Shown: positions 12,510 to 23,910 of the stretch, piece after piece
Layout of the letters: every line of letters starts with the position of its first letter
Numbering within the stretch: the first letter of the stretch is position 1
Source: Dactylorhiza incarnata
Taxonomy: Eukaryota > Streptophyta > Magnoliopsida > Asparagales > Orchidaceae
Direction of reading: 5' to 3'
Assembly (NCBI GenBank): GCA_033032865.1
Contig: JAWHQI010000099.1
Coordinates: 5,445,501 to 5,509,500 of the forward strand
Length of the DNA: 64,000 nt
The notes under the pieces: generated by a model
The model's input: the letters and a program-made list of their open reading frames with translations, nothing else
Told to the model about the DNA's origin: nothing
Database searches by the model: none
Translations under genes and position numbers: made by a program

Positions 12510-12851
12510 TTATGTTGGGAAAACATTATGTTGTAATTGATAATGATGATGTTTTGGAAATTCTTTTATAAGTTTTTGTTGTTTTTTATTCCCTAAGTTT
12601 TGCTTAGATAAATTATTAAAATTCATATTTAACTTGTTTTTGAATTTTGCTTGATACTGTGAATGTATGTTTTGAGAATTTTTCTTTATGATTTCCTTAA
12701 GCGAGTTGATTTTAGTTTCTAATTCATAATTCTTAACTTTGAGATTATATCTTGCATTATTATAAGCAATTGTGTTATTCTTAAGAGTGGTGATAATGGA
12801 ATCAATGTGAGTTTGATAGTTATTTTTTAATTCCTCAAATGTTTCATCCAT
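12510..12851 (-). pseudogene. Coiled-coil-rich gag segment of old copia relic
   Basis: A 113-codon Lys/Asn-rich helical-looking frame rich in LKNN, LKVK and LKEIIKK patterns. It lies downstream of the gag at 12973-13734 on the same strand and probably belonged to the same polyprotein; a stop and frame change separate them. Confidence 0.45.
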
Positions 12852-12972
12852 CTTTTTTATTTCTATTTTATAATTGTTTACACATATAACAACTATTTTT
12901 ACAAGATGAATTTTCTAAGCATAATCATTCATTTTGTTCTTTTACAAAAATAAGCTCCTTTTCAAGTTTCTT

Positions 12973-13734
12973 CTAATTTTCTTTTAATTCATTATAATTG
13001 ATATAAGGTGAAGCAATTTTAATTAAAGAGCAAGAGTGAGAGTCATCAAGCACACCAATTTTTGTTTCTACATTAGATGTAGCTTTTAATCTTGTATTTT
13101 CTATACGTAATTTTGAATTAGCATTTTTCAATTTCTTAATTTTTCGCTTAGTAGTTTGTAGCAATTGTAATGTAGAAATTGAAGTGCAAAAGATGGAATT
13201 TGTTTTCCTTACAGCGCTTTCGGATGAGGTGAGATTTGAGCATATAGTTTCTGCGTTATCATCATCTTCCTCTTCCATAGATGCGTTGTCATTATTCCTT
13301 CCACTTGTTGTGCATTCCATTGATCCATCAAGAGAGGAGCATTCTTGAATATTTATGCAATCTTGCATATTCTCGGGTTTTCGTGATTGTTCCATACCTA
13401 CATGAGAAAGACTATAAATCTCTTCAAGAAAGTTCCAAATTTTGTATGTATTAGAAAAACAATATACTAATTTGAAAATATCTTGTAACATTGCGCAAAA
13501 TAAACTATTCATAGCCTTTGCATTTAAAACCATTTCATTTTTATTTAGTTCATTCGGTGGTTTGATTATTGTGATATTCCAGATTTCGATATCTAAAGAC
13601 TTAAGAAATTTTTCCATTAGAATTTTCCACTCATTATAATTTTTTCCTTCAAATAACGGTGGTGCTAGTGATTCTTCATTCATATAATATTTCTCCGAAC
13701 TCGTAGAAACGAGATCATGATCAAGGAGCTCCAT
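12973..13734 (-). pseudogene. gag of old copia-type relic
   Basis: I chose the ATG at 13732-13734. The frame reads 254 codons. It contains PPLFEGKNYNEWKILMEKFL near the N-terminus, the arrangement seen in plant copia gag proteins (DUF4219/UBN2 type), followed by KIWNFLEEIY. The C-terminal half is Ser/Asn-rich and then Lys-rich, with a coiled-coil-like stretch. The frame also stays open upstream through the primer binding site, but that part has no ATG. Confidence 0.65.
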
Positions 13735-13783
13735 TATTCCTAGTGGTGAAACTGTTTTGGAATAACCTGGCTCTGATACCACT

Positions 13784-15375
13784 TGTTGGATCTTGAGGCG
13801 GCCTTAGTGGGGGCTGAATATGGGATTTAAAAAACTTTAGGATTTTAAGAAAAACTTTTGATATTTAATATAAAGTAAATTGAATCAAAAGTGATGAAGA
13901 TGTCGGAGCCCCGCCGCACCCCGTGTCATCAAACCAGCTAGAGAACCTCGAGCTAGCACGCCTGCCAGAAGGACTGCAGTCCAGGCACCCCATCCTGTCT
14001 TCGCGCATATTCTCAGTGTGCCGGGTTGTTGAGGCTGGGGTTCGATCCCCAGACCTCATTGATAAGAACCTCTCCTAACAGGCCTTATCACCAACTGACC
14101 TGATAAGAACCTCTCCTAACAGGCCTTATCACCAACTAACATGCAGGTTAGTTGGTGATAAGGCCTGTTAGGAGAGGTTCTTATCAAGGAGGTCCGGGGA
14201 TCGAGCCCCAGCATTAACAACCCGTCGCGCTGAGAACAGGCGCGAAGATGGGTTGGGGTGCCTGGACTGCAGTCCTTCTAGCAGGCATGTTGGCTCGAGG
14301 TCCTCTAGTTGGTTTGATGACACGGGGTGCGGCGGGGCCCCGACGTCTGCATCAAAAAGTAAAGAGCTAGAAATAAGAAATGAAATCAATTTTATTGAAA
14401 TCAATTTTATTGAAATCAGATTACAAAATCTGATTTCCATGACGTTAGAAATCAAGGCGAATATGAAAGACTCTTTAGGTTTTCTATACCGACTCTTCTC
14501 ACTAAGAAACATTGCCTTTTGTCGTTCTGCCCCCAGATACGGCCTCAAGCCGCTCTAGCTTTTCTATCCCCAGAGAAGCCTCGAGCACCCCTAGATCTAC
14601 TCTCTAGACCTAGTCATCAACAACCGCAGCAAATTCCCCTAAGCAGCGCACGGACCTAATCGCCAACAACCGCGGCGAATTCACTAAGCAATCATAAAGA
14701 AAGAGGTACAACAAAATATAAAAGACAAGTTAAACTCCCTGTGAAGAATTCTTGAGACGACGAAGACCCGCTGAATATCGTCGAAGTCGAAGCGTGCGCT
14801 CTTCGCGTTGGGTTAGTGTTGGTCTGATCCTCCTTCGAATTCTTCTCTTGAATTTGTGTGGGAGATGGTGGTCTGAAAATACGGCTCTCACAGAGTTTCT
14901 GAAGTGCTGGAATAGGGCTCCTTGGGATCATCTATTGAAGAGAATGAATGCCACCAATTTATAGGACTAGAAGCTAACGTCGGCGTTAAGGCTAATGCCA
15001 CACGTTGACTCTGTATAGAAATAATTTAATGGCTCGGATCTTCAAAACAGGAAGGAAATTATGCATCTTTGGAAATATTCATTTTAGGCAACCTTAACGC
15101 TGACGTTGAGGCTAACGCCTGGCGTTAAGCCAAATCATTCCCAAAATACTCCTACAATCACGACAGCTTCCCTCCATACCATTTTCGTCTAGGTGGGAAC
15201 GAAAGTCAACGCCGTTGTTAAGTCCTAACTCTGGCGTTAGACCACATTCATCATTTTAGCTTGTGAGCAAATCCAGACCAACAATGCAGCATCCTAGTGT
15301 CAATTTTGTTCAAACCTGCATGTTAAAAACATAATGACAAACTAGATCAAATACAAGTAGGATTTGTTATTCTCA
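13784..15375 (-). repeat. LTR of old copia relic, carrying a foldback insertion
   Basis: The left boundary TGTTGGATCTTGAG lies two bases from the primer site. The right boundary is placed by inference at about 15375 (CTCAAATCA). A minus-strand TATA box, CCTATAAATTGG, is at about 14954-14965. Motifs like CTAACGC and GGCGTTA recur at 14970-15250. A foldback element sits at 13895-14351. A short tandem repeat of GAAATCAATTTTATT is at 14382-14415. The right boundary is uncertain by tens of bases. Confidence 0.5.
13895..14351. mobile_element. 457-bp foldback (Mutator-like) element
   Basis: The two arms (13895-14140 and 14147-14351) are near-complete inverted copies around a six-base centre at 14141-14146. 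Termini are TGAAGATGTCGG and CCGACGTCTGCA. The left arm has a second copy of a ~40-bp unit containing AACCTCTCCTAACAGG. Flanks TCAAAAGTGA (13885-13894) and TCAAAAAGTAA (14352-14362) look like a 9-11 bp target duplication, which points to the Mutator superfamily. Open frames inside are by-products of the high GC content. Confidence 0.75.
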
Positions 15376-15382
15376 AATCAAA

Positions 15383-16066
15383 GTGATACGGAAAACCATG
15401 TTCCAACACCGGTCGCGTGACTTTGCGGTCGCGCGCCGCCGGCGCCCGGTCCGAGGCAGCCGGCCGTGGAGGGGCGCTGATGACGGGGTACCAGCGGCGG
15501 TTGGCCCACTTGGGCGGTTAGGACGGCGGATTGTGCGACGATCGCGCGTGTTGACCGCATGTGCGGCGGTTTTTCCTTAACTCCCCACTAAGGTATTGGG
15601 GGTTATGGAATTCCAACTATTCGCAGCCCGGAATTCCTATATAATGGGGGAGACCCCATCAACTTTATATATTATTTTTCATCCGGCTTGGCATGTTACT
15701 TGTAAGCCCCCCAGATTTTCTATAGACTGTTGTACTTAGACTGTGGGGTCATCGTGTCGTTATTGTGGCTATTTCCGTCTTGTTTTTATATACTCATATT
15801 TTTCTGTGATCTATTGTGTGCATGGCTACTAGTCTTCCGCTTGTACTTCTTCCACTATTGCTTATAGCGTACCCTGGTTGGTTGTGATGGTTGTTCTCTT
15901 AGCACCGTCGTTGGTTCATAGCTTTAGAAGAGAGTGATGAGAGAGGGTTGAGACATTCATACCTCTACTCTCTCGTTATTCCCTTCTTTGCTATTGATTG
16001 ACGATGGTGTGCAATAAGAACGCCTGATCGGGCTTAGTTCTGAAGTGGGGGAGGGGGGGTCTTACA
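15383..16066 (+). other. LTR-like or promoter-like segment, unassigned
   Basis: The start is GC-rich (15400-15580), followed by CCTATATAATGGGGG near 15640 that resembles a TATA region, then AT-rich sequence ending in GGGGGGGTCTTACA near 16066. TG and CA termini and the internal TATA suggest a solo LTR, but no target duplication was found. No coding content. Confidence 0.35.
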
Positions 16067-16212
16067 ATTAGGTATTTAGATGGATATGAAGTTTGAAATT
16101 TATTTATGATCTACAAATATGTGAACACCTCAAAAAGGCTCACGGGAGAAGAGTAGATATTTATTTATGTAATATGTATCACAAAAATTTGTCTTAATAA
16201 TTTTTTTTAATG

Positions 16213-16568
16213 TCTATACTGTATTAAAAAGGAAAAGTGACACATTCACTTTCTAATTTTATCCCATCTTTATTAAGAAAATCATTTTTAAAAATTTATA
16301 TGTTTTTTCTTTTAGTTTTAAAAATGTGTTTTCATACGTGCAAAGTCTCAAACTTACAATAAAAATGTGATTTTCCCGTCGCTCGCAAATCGTCGTGCAC
16401 ATGACAACGAGTGACGGACGGAGTATAACGCTCGTGGGATTGCGAGCAGCGGGAGCGCCGCCGCGCTGGAGGTAATGTCATGGTAAGGACAATGTCGCGC
16501 GGGGCACTATCGCAATTGAGATACTGCCGCGGTTGGCTGTAGGGGCGGAGCCCTTTGCCTATCACTAG
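16213..16568 (+). mobile_element. Short non-autonomous Helitron-like element
   Basis: It starts TCTATACTGTATTAAAA and ends CTAG before a T. A small hairpin (GGGC GGA GCCC, 16543-16553) lies eleven bases before the CTAG. This is the plant Helitron layout: 5' TC, 3' hairpin, CTRR. No coding capacity. Similar sequence recurs at 19731 and similar 5' ends at 63812. The base before the 5' TC is G, not the expected A. Confidence 0.6.
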
Positions 16569-16872
16569 TAATAATAAAAGAATTGAATTTGGTTATTTAT
16601 TTTAGTAATATTTATACAAATAAACTACCAAATTACTAAGAATATAGGGTTCACAAAGAATATCTCTCAAAAAAAAAGTCAAAAGCCCTAAAAAATCCAT
16701 GTCACTCTTAACACCCTATTCATTTTAGCCCCCTAAAAATCTCCCGTCTTCTAGATTTCCTCCTCATCATCAACTTCTGGAAAGCTAATTCCGGAAGTGG
16801 CAATGACCGGCCGGCCATTCTTCCCGGCACCTCCTACTTCAAATTCCCCTCCATTACTCCCCACCGCATGCA

Positions 16873-16888
16873 TATAAACCCTATAAAA
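16873..16888 (+). promoter_or_regulatory. Core promoter (TATA) of pectate lyase gene
   Basis: Two TATA-like boxes, TATAAA at 16873-16878 and TATAAAA at 16882-16888, lie about 225-240 bases before the start codon. A start site near 16915 would give a leader of about 200 nt with CT-rich stretches, ordinary for a plant gene. Other regulatory sites were not identified. Confidence 0.55.
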
Positions 16889-17112
16889 CCTCATCCCCTC
16901 GCCAATGCCGGTAGAACCGACCGAACGGACCCCCCGCGTTCTCCTTTCTCCAGCCTCCTTCGAGGTTCGTTCGGCCTGAGATCGTCTCTGGCCGGCGACC
17001 CTTCTCCAATTCTTTGGGGAAGAAAACATAGCGTTGCAGAACACAAGATCCCTTTTTTATTAGAATTAAAGCCAAAGCAGAGGAAAAAAAACTCCGATAA
17101 CCGACGAGTATA

Positions 17113-19422
17113 ATGGGAATGGAGTGCGTACATGTGATCAGGCCCGGCTTTCTCATCTTCTTCTCCGGCCTCTTCCTCGCCGTCGCCGTTAGCGCTAACA
17201 TCGGCGACTTCAGCGATCACTGGCAGAAGCGCGCCGACGCCGCTCGAGCTAAGGTGCTCGAGTCCTATAACCCCGACCCAAATGGCGCCATCAACGATTT
17301 CAATAAAGCTGTGAACATGTATGAAACTGTTTTTCTTTTAGACATTAACATCTAAAAATGCTGTCATTTGATCCAATGCTAAATATCATAATTAGTGTTA
17401 ATCCACCAGAATTTATTTATCCTTCGTAACCGGCTAATTGACACTTTGGACCCTGAATTTAATTATCGGTCATATTTAAATTGGCACTTTCCACCCAAGG
17501 TTAAATTTTGAGAGATGTTTTTACATTGCACCCTCCAAATGTCAATCATATTCCGGCTCCGTTTGGGGGGGACTTATTTTCACCGGTCAAGCGGTTACGA
17601 CCGCATGAACCGGACCTTTTAAGGTCCGGTTCATGCGGTCGTAACCGCTTGACCGGTGAAAATAAGTCCCCCCCAAACGGAGCCTCAATCTTTTTATAAA
17701 ATTTTTGAGGTTATTTAATGTTTGATCAAGTAAATTGAACAAATTTTAGTAGATCTCAAAATTTGAAGGTACAAAATACCCTACAAGATAAGAATAAGAT
17801 GCAATATGCATATTTAAAGACATTTGGAAGTTACAATGTGCTAAATTTAAAAATTCAAGATACAATGTGCCAAAAGCATGATATTATGGGATGCAAAACA
17901 TGAATTAATTACTCTTCTAAACATAATCCCAACTACATATATTAATACTATATAATGATGATACAAAAATAACATAAAAATATAAATGGAGAAGAGAAAA
18001 TCATCCATAAAATTTGGTCAAATAAATATATTAATATTTTATCAAAAAAATAAATAGAATCATATATTTCGTAGGAGGTATTATAATCAAATTATTGCAG
18101 AGCGTTGGAGAGAAACACGACGCGCAGAGAGCTGCTATCAAGGAAGAGAAGAGGCGGCGGACTCTGCCTGGCGACCAACCCCATCGACCGCTGCTGGCGC
18201 TGCCGCTCGGACTGGGCTAGAAACCGCCGCCGGCTGGCATTTTGCGCCAAGGGCTTCGGCCGCAACGCCATGGGCGGCGTCCGTGGCCGCTACTACGTTG
18301 TCACCGATCCCTCGGACTCGGACCTCGTCAACCCCAAGCCTGGAACGCTCCGCTATGCCGTCATTCAGGTTTCGTATTATTTAACTTTATAATATATATA
18401 GTCCGTTGTTATTGGCAGACAGCTATAAGCAAATCATTGTTAAAACAAGAATTAAAAAATCATAAAAAATGATCTGCCAATAGCAATTCATTAAAATTTT
18501 CTTATATTACATATTGCTCTGCTTTTAAATAATTAATTAGAAATAATAAAAGAATGTATTGTAGGATGCGCCGCTGTGGATTGTGTTCGCCAGGGACATG
18601 ATCATCCGGTTGACCGAGGAGCTAATAGTCAACAGCCACAAGACCATCGACGGCCGCGGCGCCAACATCCACATCACCGGCGGAGCTCAAATCACCGTCC
18701 AGTACGTCCAGCACGTGATCATTCACAACCTCCACATCCACCACATCAACCCCGGCAACGGCGGCATGATCCGGGACTCCCCCTCCCACTACGGCATCCG
18801 TACCCGCAGCGACGGCGACGGCATCTCCATCTACGGCGCCTCCAACATCTGGATCGACCACATATCCATGTCGAACTGCGCCGACGGACTCATCGACGCC
18901 ATCATGGGCTCCACCGCCATCACCATCTCCAACTGCCACCTCACCAACCACGACGACGTCATGCTCTTCGGAGCCAGCGACGCCTACTCCGGCGACGCCC
19001 TGATGCAGATCACCGTCGCCTTCAACCACTTCGGCCGCGGCCTCGTGCAGCGGATGCCGCGCTGCCGGTGGGGCTTCGTCCACGTGGTCAACAACGACTA
19101 CACGCACTGGTTGATGTACGCCGTCGGCGGCAGCCAGCACCCCACCGTCATCAGCCAGGGGAACCGGTACATTGCGCCGCCGAACTTATACGCCAAGGAG
19201 GTGACGAAGAGGGACTACGCGCCGGATTCCGTGTGGAAGCAGTGGACGTGGAGGTCGCAAGGGGATCTGATGATGAACGGAGCCTTCTTCGTGGAGTCCG
19301 GCCAGCCGCTGGTGAGCGGCTACAACCGGCATGAGATGATTAAGGCCAAGCCGGGCACCTTCGTCACCAGGCTCACGCGATACTCCGGGGCGCTCAACTG
19401 CAGGATCGGATTTCCATGCTGA
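17113..19422 (+). CDS. Pectate lyase, three exons, secreted
   Basis: Pectate lyases cleave de-esterified pectin in the cell wall by beta-elimination. I place exons at 17113-17318, 18101-18368 and 18565-19422. The introns (782 and 196 bp) have GT/AG ends, and the phases join without a stop to give 443 residues. Residues 1-28 form a hydrophobic signal peptide. The family N-terminal hallmark [11 protein letters not shown] is in exon 2. Exon 3 carries the parallel beta-helix domain (PF00544) with RSDGDGISI, the IWIDH motif (residues 253-257) and the catalytic-arginine region [11 protein letters not shown] (318-328), ending in a Cys. Length is normal. Exon 3 is very GC-rich at third positions, which creates a long spurious antisense frame. 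It is the only intact host gene in the window. A 130-bp palindrome sits in intron 1. Confidence 0.95.
17555..17684. repeat. Perfect 64-bp inverted repeat in pectate lyase intron 1
   Basis: Arms 17555-17618 and 17621-17684 are exact reverse complements around a TT centre. Termini are GGCTCCGTTTGG / CCAAACGGAGCC, a pattern common in hAT or Harbinger MITEs. No convincing target duplication abuts it, although TCAATC occurs at 17542-17547 and again just after the right arm. In the pre-mRNA it would form a long perfect hairpin. Confidence 0.9.
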
Positions 19423-19730
19423 TCGCGCGCGCGGACTTGGTGTCTTCATTTTTTTCCTCCCTTTAATTTAATTTCTATCTTCATTTGAAGATGATTGATC
19501 GAAAGACAATTTGATTCGCACGCATTTGGTCGCTTTGGTCAACGCATGAACATTTTCAGCCTATTCATCCACATGGACAAAGTCGATTCATAATATAAAT
19601 ATTGTTATATTTTAGTTAGTCTATTATTATTATTATGTTTAATTTTTTTTATATATGAATGAAGCCGCCTTGGGATGTCAATTTTTTATATCAACTATCG
19701 TGTGGTGATATTGTGATAAGCGAATATATA
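19423..19730 (+). other. 3' flank of pectate lyase gene
   Basis: AT-rich sequence expected to hold the 3' UTR and poly(A) site. No clear AATAAA was picked out. Nothing else is recognised. Confidence 0.5.
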
Positions 19731-20090
19731 TCTATTAAAAGTGAAAAACACTCTTCGGAAAACATTCAACTTTTTCAATTTTAGTTTTTTTTATTATAAA
19801 TTTTTTAATTTTTTTCTTTAATTTTAAAAAATGTGTCCCAATAGACAAATTATCTTACCTAAAATAAAAAATTTGCTCTCATCGTCACTCGAAAATCACC
19901 GTGCACACGGAAAAAATGAGCGACGAGCGGAGTATAACGCTCAAGGGTTGCGAGCGGCGCGAGTGCAATTGCGTCAGGGCAATGTCATGACCGGAGTACT
20001 GTTGTGCGGGGCACTAGGGTCCCCCCATGTACTGTCGCGGTTGCCCATAGAGGCGGATTCACATACGTGTCACTCGTGAGTGCCTGACAC
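19731..20090 (+). mobile_element. Helitron-like fragment related to 16213-16568
   Basis: It begins A|TCTATTAAAAGTG and shares blocks with the element at 16213: GGAGTATAACGCTC, GGCAATGTCATG, GCGGGGCACTA and a GGCGGA hairpin zone. The 3' end is unclear. GC-rich hairpin sequence continues to about 20255 (for example GGGGCTCCGCCCC), so the element may be longer. Confidence 0.5.
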
Positions 20091-22149
20091 GGGGCTCCGC
20101 CCCTAAGGCCAAGCGCGACAGTACCCGGCCGGCGACGGCGGGATTCGCCCACCCCCGAAACGATGCTGTCGGGCGGCCTTCGACCGCATCCAGGCGGGCT
20201 TCGCCTGCCTCAGCACGAAGTCCGTGCTCGATGCGTCTGCGGGCTGCGCCCATAACATATACATATGAATACTCAAAATGACCGTAAAAAACATAAATAT
20301 TAAAATATTTATTTTATATAAAAATATACATTAATATTACAATATTTATTTTGTAAAAAAATTACGTATATTATTTGTTTTTTCCTCTCTTTCCTTCTCC
20401 GCCGCACTCTCTCCCCCTCTCTCCTCTCTTTCTCTCTCTCTCCCCGAAAGTTTATTTTTAATTTTTTATATTAAAGATATTTCGGATAAAACATGTGAAA
20501 GATCCAACGGTGGAAAATAAAAGTACGGTAAGAGCCCGAAGAATGCTATATTCACTTATATAATAAAGATAAGATTTTATTTCAAAAGAATTCTTTAAAA
20601 AAAATAACGGAACTGTTTTCAAACTAATTATGAGAAAATTTTATCTGGAATTGACTAGCTAGGAATCAAACAATGCAGTTTGGTTTCAGTGGCTGAAGAT
20701 TCAAGTGCAATTATTAAAAAACAATAATATTTTATTGCATTATTATAGAGTTCTTAAAGAGTTGATGTACACTGACTTAATTTATTTTGTTATATTTCTC
20801 GTGAGCAAAATGCTTTGAAGGGGGTTGACTATATCTTTGATGCACATAGCATTCTTATTGAATGCCTATTTTTTTTTTTACAACATCAAAGACTTAGTAG
20901 TGACTTTATGACACGTACTCTATCATTTGAACCCATGCTTTTATGTTCCAAATTTCATCTTGATGTGCATTTTTGTCATGTTTAATTTATTTGTATTTAA
21001 AGTTGATACTCAATGATTGATAGTGTCATGTTTTATTTTTATGAATTTAAGATTAGTTTTTTTACATTTTAATTTATTGTTATTTAAAAAGTCACTGCTT
21101 TAAACATTGGACGTGCATGAAATATGAAAATACATTTTCTCATTAAAGAATGTGTAATATTTTGAATATAATGTGGGTGATAATATATCTATGGCAACAA
21201 GTTACGAGAAAAACAATTCTTAGCAGGCTTCGATCTACATAAATGGTGTAAGATTATATTGAATCACAAAGAAAAATTATTGAGCTTAAGTAATAAATTT
21301 GACCATCAAATATCAGAGACTCAATTTCATAGTAATTGGCATAACAATATTAGGAACTTTATAGTTAAGTTGTTTTAGTATGAATAGTTATGAGATGGGT
21401 GACCTACTGAAAAGTACTTGTAAGTCACCTACAAAAAATGATAACACTATGTTGTCAAACTTAGATATACACTCTAGTTGTTCTACTTTATAATTGATGT
21501 GATAGGTTGGATATATGGTTCATTGTGAGCAAACATTCACCGTGAACTTTCTTGTGTACTTGAACTATTGAGCTTTAGTGCTCATTTTAGGTTTAATGCT
21601 CTTTTATCTACTCTTTATTGTCTGCTTATTATGTGTAGTAGGTTTGACTACTCACTTTCCGCTAAATAATATTTAAGTATATGAAATGCGTGGATGATGC
21701 AAGATTTGACATGATTGTAATATGTAGTCGGGTTGGGTTTGTGAGCGGAGCCATGTCATGGTTACTGTTCTAATTATCACAGGCTACAGACAATATGTAT
21801 ATGTTCTGAGCATAAGATGTCCCAGTTTGATTCAGTCGAATGTGAGTCAGTGCATCCTACAACATGAGCTATCACAGACATTACATCCTACAACATGATG
21901 TACACAAGCATTACAAAAGAAAAAAAAAAGAAATATTGTGAATTCATTGGACTTGTGAAATTGTCTATTTGAGAAATATCAATCTTGAATGGTAGTCATT
22001 TACGGTTGAATTATCTTCTTTTTGTGGTAAACATGATATTGATGTTTCAAATATATATAACAATTTTGTTCAAGTGGGGATATTAAAATGCAGAGTACGA
22101 AATATTATATTTTTTTTCATTATTTTGGAATTTAGGTATTTTATACAAT
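20091..22149. other. Intergenic, no gene recognised
   Basis: GC-rich hairpin-bearing sequence to about 20255, a CT-rich tract at 20389-20453, then AT-rich DNA with no frame I recognise. Part of it may be the eroded upstream region of the hAT transposase relic that begins near 22150. Confidence 0.4.
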
Positions 22150-22545
22150 GATTGGTTAGATGTTAAGAAAGTTGAATGATCATTTTGATGAAGCAACCGC
22201 TAAGCTATATCTTTGTGTTTCTTGTCTTAACTTAAGTGATTGATTTATATCTTTTGAAAAAGAAAAAAAATTTAATTCAAATCATCTTGTATAATTTTAT
22301 CCTTACATTTTACATGAATCAACTAAAACATCTTTTCAAATCAGTAAAGTTAGTGGACTAATTAGTAATTGTTGGAGCTGAAAAATGTATGATTATTTTT
22401 CATTGTTTTATCATCTTTTGAAGTTTGCATATCTTATACACATTGCAACAACTTATAATGTTAAAAGAATATTCTCTACAATGAAAATAATTAAGAGTTG
22501 TCTATGAAATAGAATGAGAGATGAATGAATGACTATTTGATTATA
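22150..22545 (+). pseudogene. hAT transposase C-terminal relic
   Basis: The stretch LNDHFDEATAKLYLCVSCLN (from about 22165) and, in one frame from 22445, NVKRIFSTMKIIKSCL then NRMRDE match the hAT dimerisation region found in plant zinc-finger MYM-type proteins of transposon origin. Stops interrupt both parts and a frameshift lies at the end. The relic runs into the TA tract at 22542. Confidence 0.7.
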
Positions 22546-22564
22546 TATATATATATATATATAT
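22542..22564. repeat. (TA)n microsatellite
   Basis: About eleven TA units at the junction between the hAT relic and the CACTA subterminal array. It stands where the left inverted terminus of the outer CACTA element should be. Confidence 0.9.
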
Positions 22565-22930
22565 TGCGGTTTGGTCACTTAAGATATTTAGTGACCAAAT
22601 TTAATCCGTCACAAGGTGGTTGCAAAATGGGCGTCACAAAATGTCTTTACTGACCAAATAAATTTCTGTACTAAATATATTTTTTTTGTAACAACTAATT
22701 TTCGTCACTAAATATACATTTTTAGTGGCCATTGATATTCGTCACTAAATATACATTTATAGTAACAACTAATTTTTGTCACTAAATATGCATTATTAGT
22801 GACAACTATTTTTCATCACTAAATTTGCATTATTAGTGACAACTATTTTTCGTCACTAAATGAACATGATTAGTGATAATTTTTTTCATCACTAAATCCA
22901 AATTTATTTAGTCACTAGTTGTACAATGCA
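22565..22930 (-). repeat. CACTA subterminal repeat array, outer element 3' end
   Basis: Repeated TTAGTGACAACTA, TCGTCACTAAAT and TTGGTCACT units in both orientations. Such arrays bind the second transposon protein in En/Spm elements. It aligns with the inverted right end of element B, minus the last ~50 bp. Confidence 0.8.
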
Positions 22931-23910
22931 ATAATTACAACTTTTGGTTACTAAAATTATTTATTTCATCATTAAATAAAATAATAAATAAAATATTCAT
23001 TTGCTAAAAAATCTCATGAAAGAAAAGAGAATGTTTCTTTAAATTTATTAATAGAAAAAAGGTGGGAGATAGCCCAAACCCTTTAGTACAGACCAATAGA
23101 GCTTTTAACTCTATTAAACTAACTACATACAAAAATTCTATAATAAATAAATATTACGTAATAATTCTTTCTTTACAGGTAACACAAAATAAATAAATAT
23201 ACTGTGTTGAACAAATATATTGATTTCTCCATCCTCTCCAAGCTCCCCACTTCAAGCTCCTCATAGGCACCATTTCTTCATGGAAAATGGCCTTAGGAAA
23301 TAACCAATGTCTGACCACAGTTTAGTCATATGCCTTTTCCAATTGCAAAGCACAACTATTTTGAGAGGTAATAGATGATGATGAAATCGAACTTCAAGAG
23401 CACTCACCATATAAACTACATAGTGTAACTAAAACATCATATACAGATCAATCTTATATTTTGGAAATCAAAGAAATAGGTATCCTATTAAAACAAATGC
23501 TCACCCTTATGGGAAACACCTGATGGCCAAAAATAAATGCTCATACTACTTAGCAATTTCAAGACAGTTTGCATCTTTTTCACATGCAACTAGATGGCCA
23601 GAATCTGGAAGAGCTAATGCAATAGTTAAATATGAGTATCCCTGGGAAGAAAGCATTAATACACATCAAATAGCTCAAGATGAGTATCCCTGGAGAAAAG
23701 GGAAGGCTGTAATACTCTCGCCTGATATAGAAAAATAACGTCTATTCATAAATCTAATGGTAATCACAATGATTATACTGATTTGTCAATATTGAAGTTC
23801 TAAAAAAACTTTATAAATGCCCAAGACAAACAAGCATTTAAATATTGGCTAGTTAGTACTCAGAAAAGAAGAACTAAAATACGAATTGTATTTATTGTGA
23901 CACTAGTAAT
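22931..23910 (-). other. Interior of outer CACTA relic, no gene recognised
   Basis: AT-rich. A block GGTGGGAGATAGCCCAAACC near 23060-23080 matches, inverted, sequence at about 29555-29575 in element B. Ends with AAT (23908-23910), the left target duplication of B. Confidence 0.5.

Larger units (their letters stand above)
11445..15375 (-). mobile_element. Old copia-type LTR element relic, 5' half
   Basis: A minus-strand gag (12973-13734), a primer site complementary to initiator Met tRNA (13769-13781) and an LTR beginning at 13784 are recognisable. The interior is cut by the younger copia element (4852-11444), and beyond that by the Athila derivative, whose far side is outside the window. Short coding-like stretches with internal stops persist at 11451-11617 and around 12280-12420. 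No pol was recognised. Confidence 0.65.

Noticed and set aside
15383..16066. A confident solo LTR
   Set aside because: TG/CA ends and a TATA-like motif are present, but the flanking five bases (CAAAG and ATTAG) do not match, so it was left unassigned.
17508..17699. A 63-codon frame in intron 1 of the pectate lyase gene
   Set aside because: It spans the perfect palindrome and has no recognisable protein similarity.
18576..19334. Long alternative frames over pectate lyase exon 3, including an antisense frame at 18622-19140
   Set aside because: Exon 3 has very high GC at third positions, which removes stops in other frames; only the pectate lyase frame shows conserved motifs.
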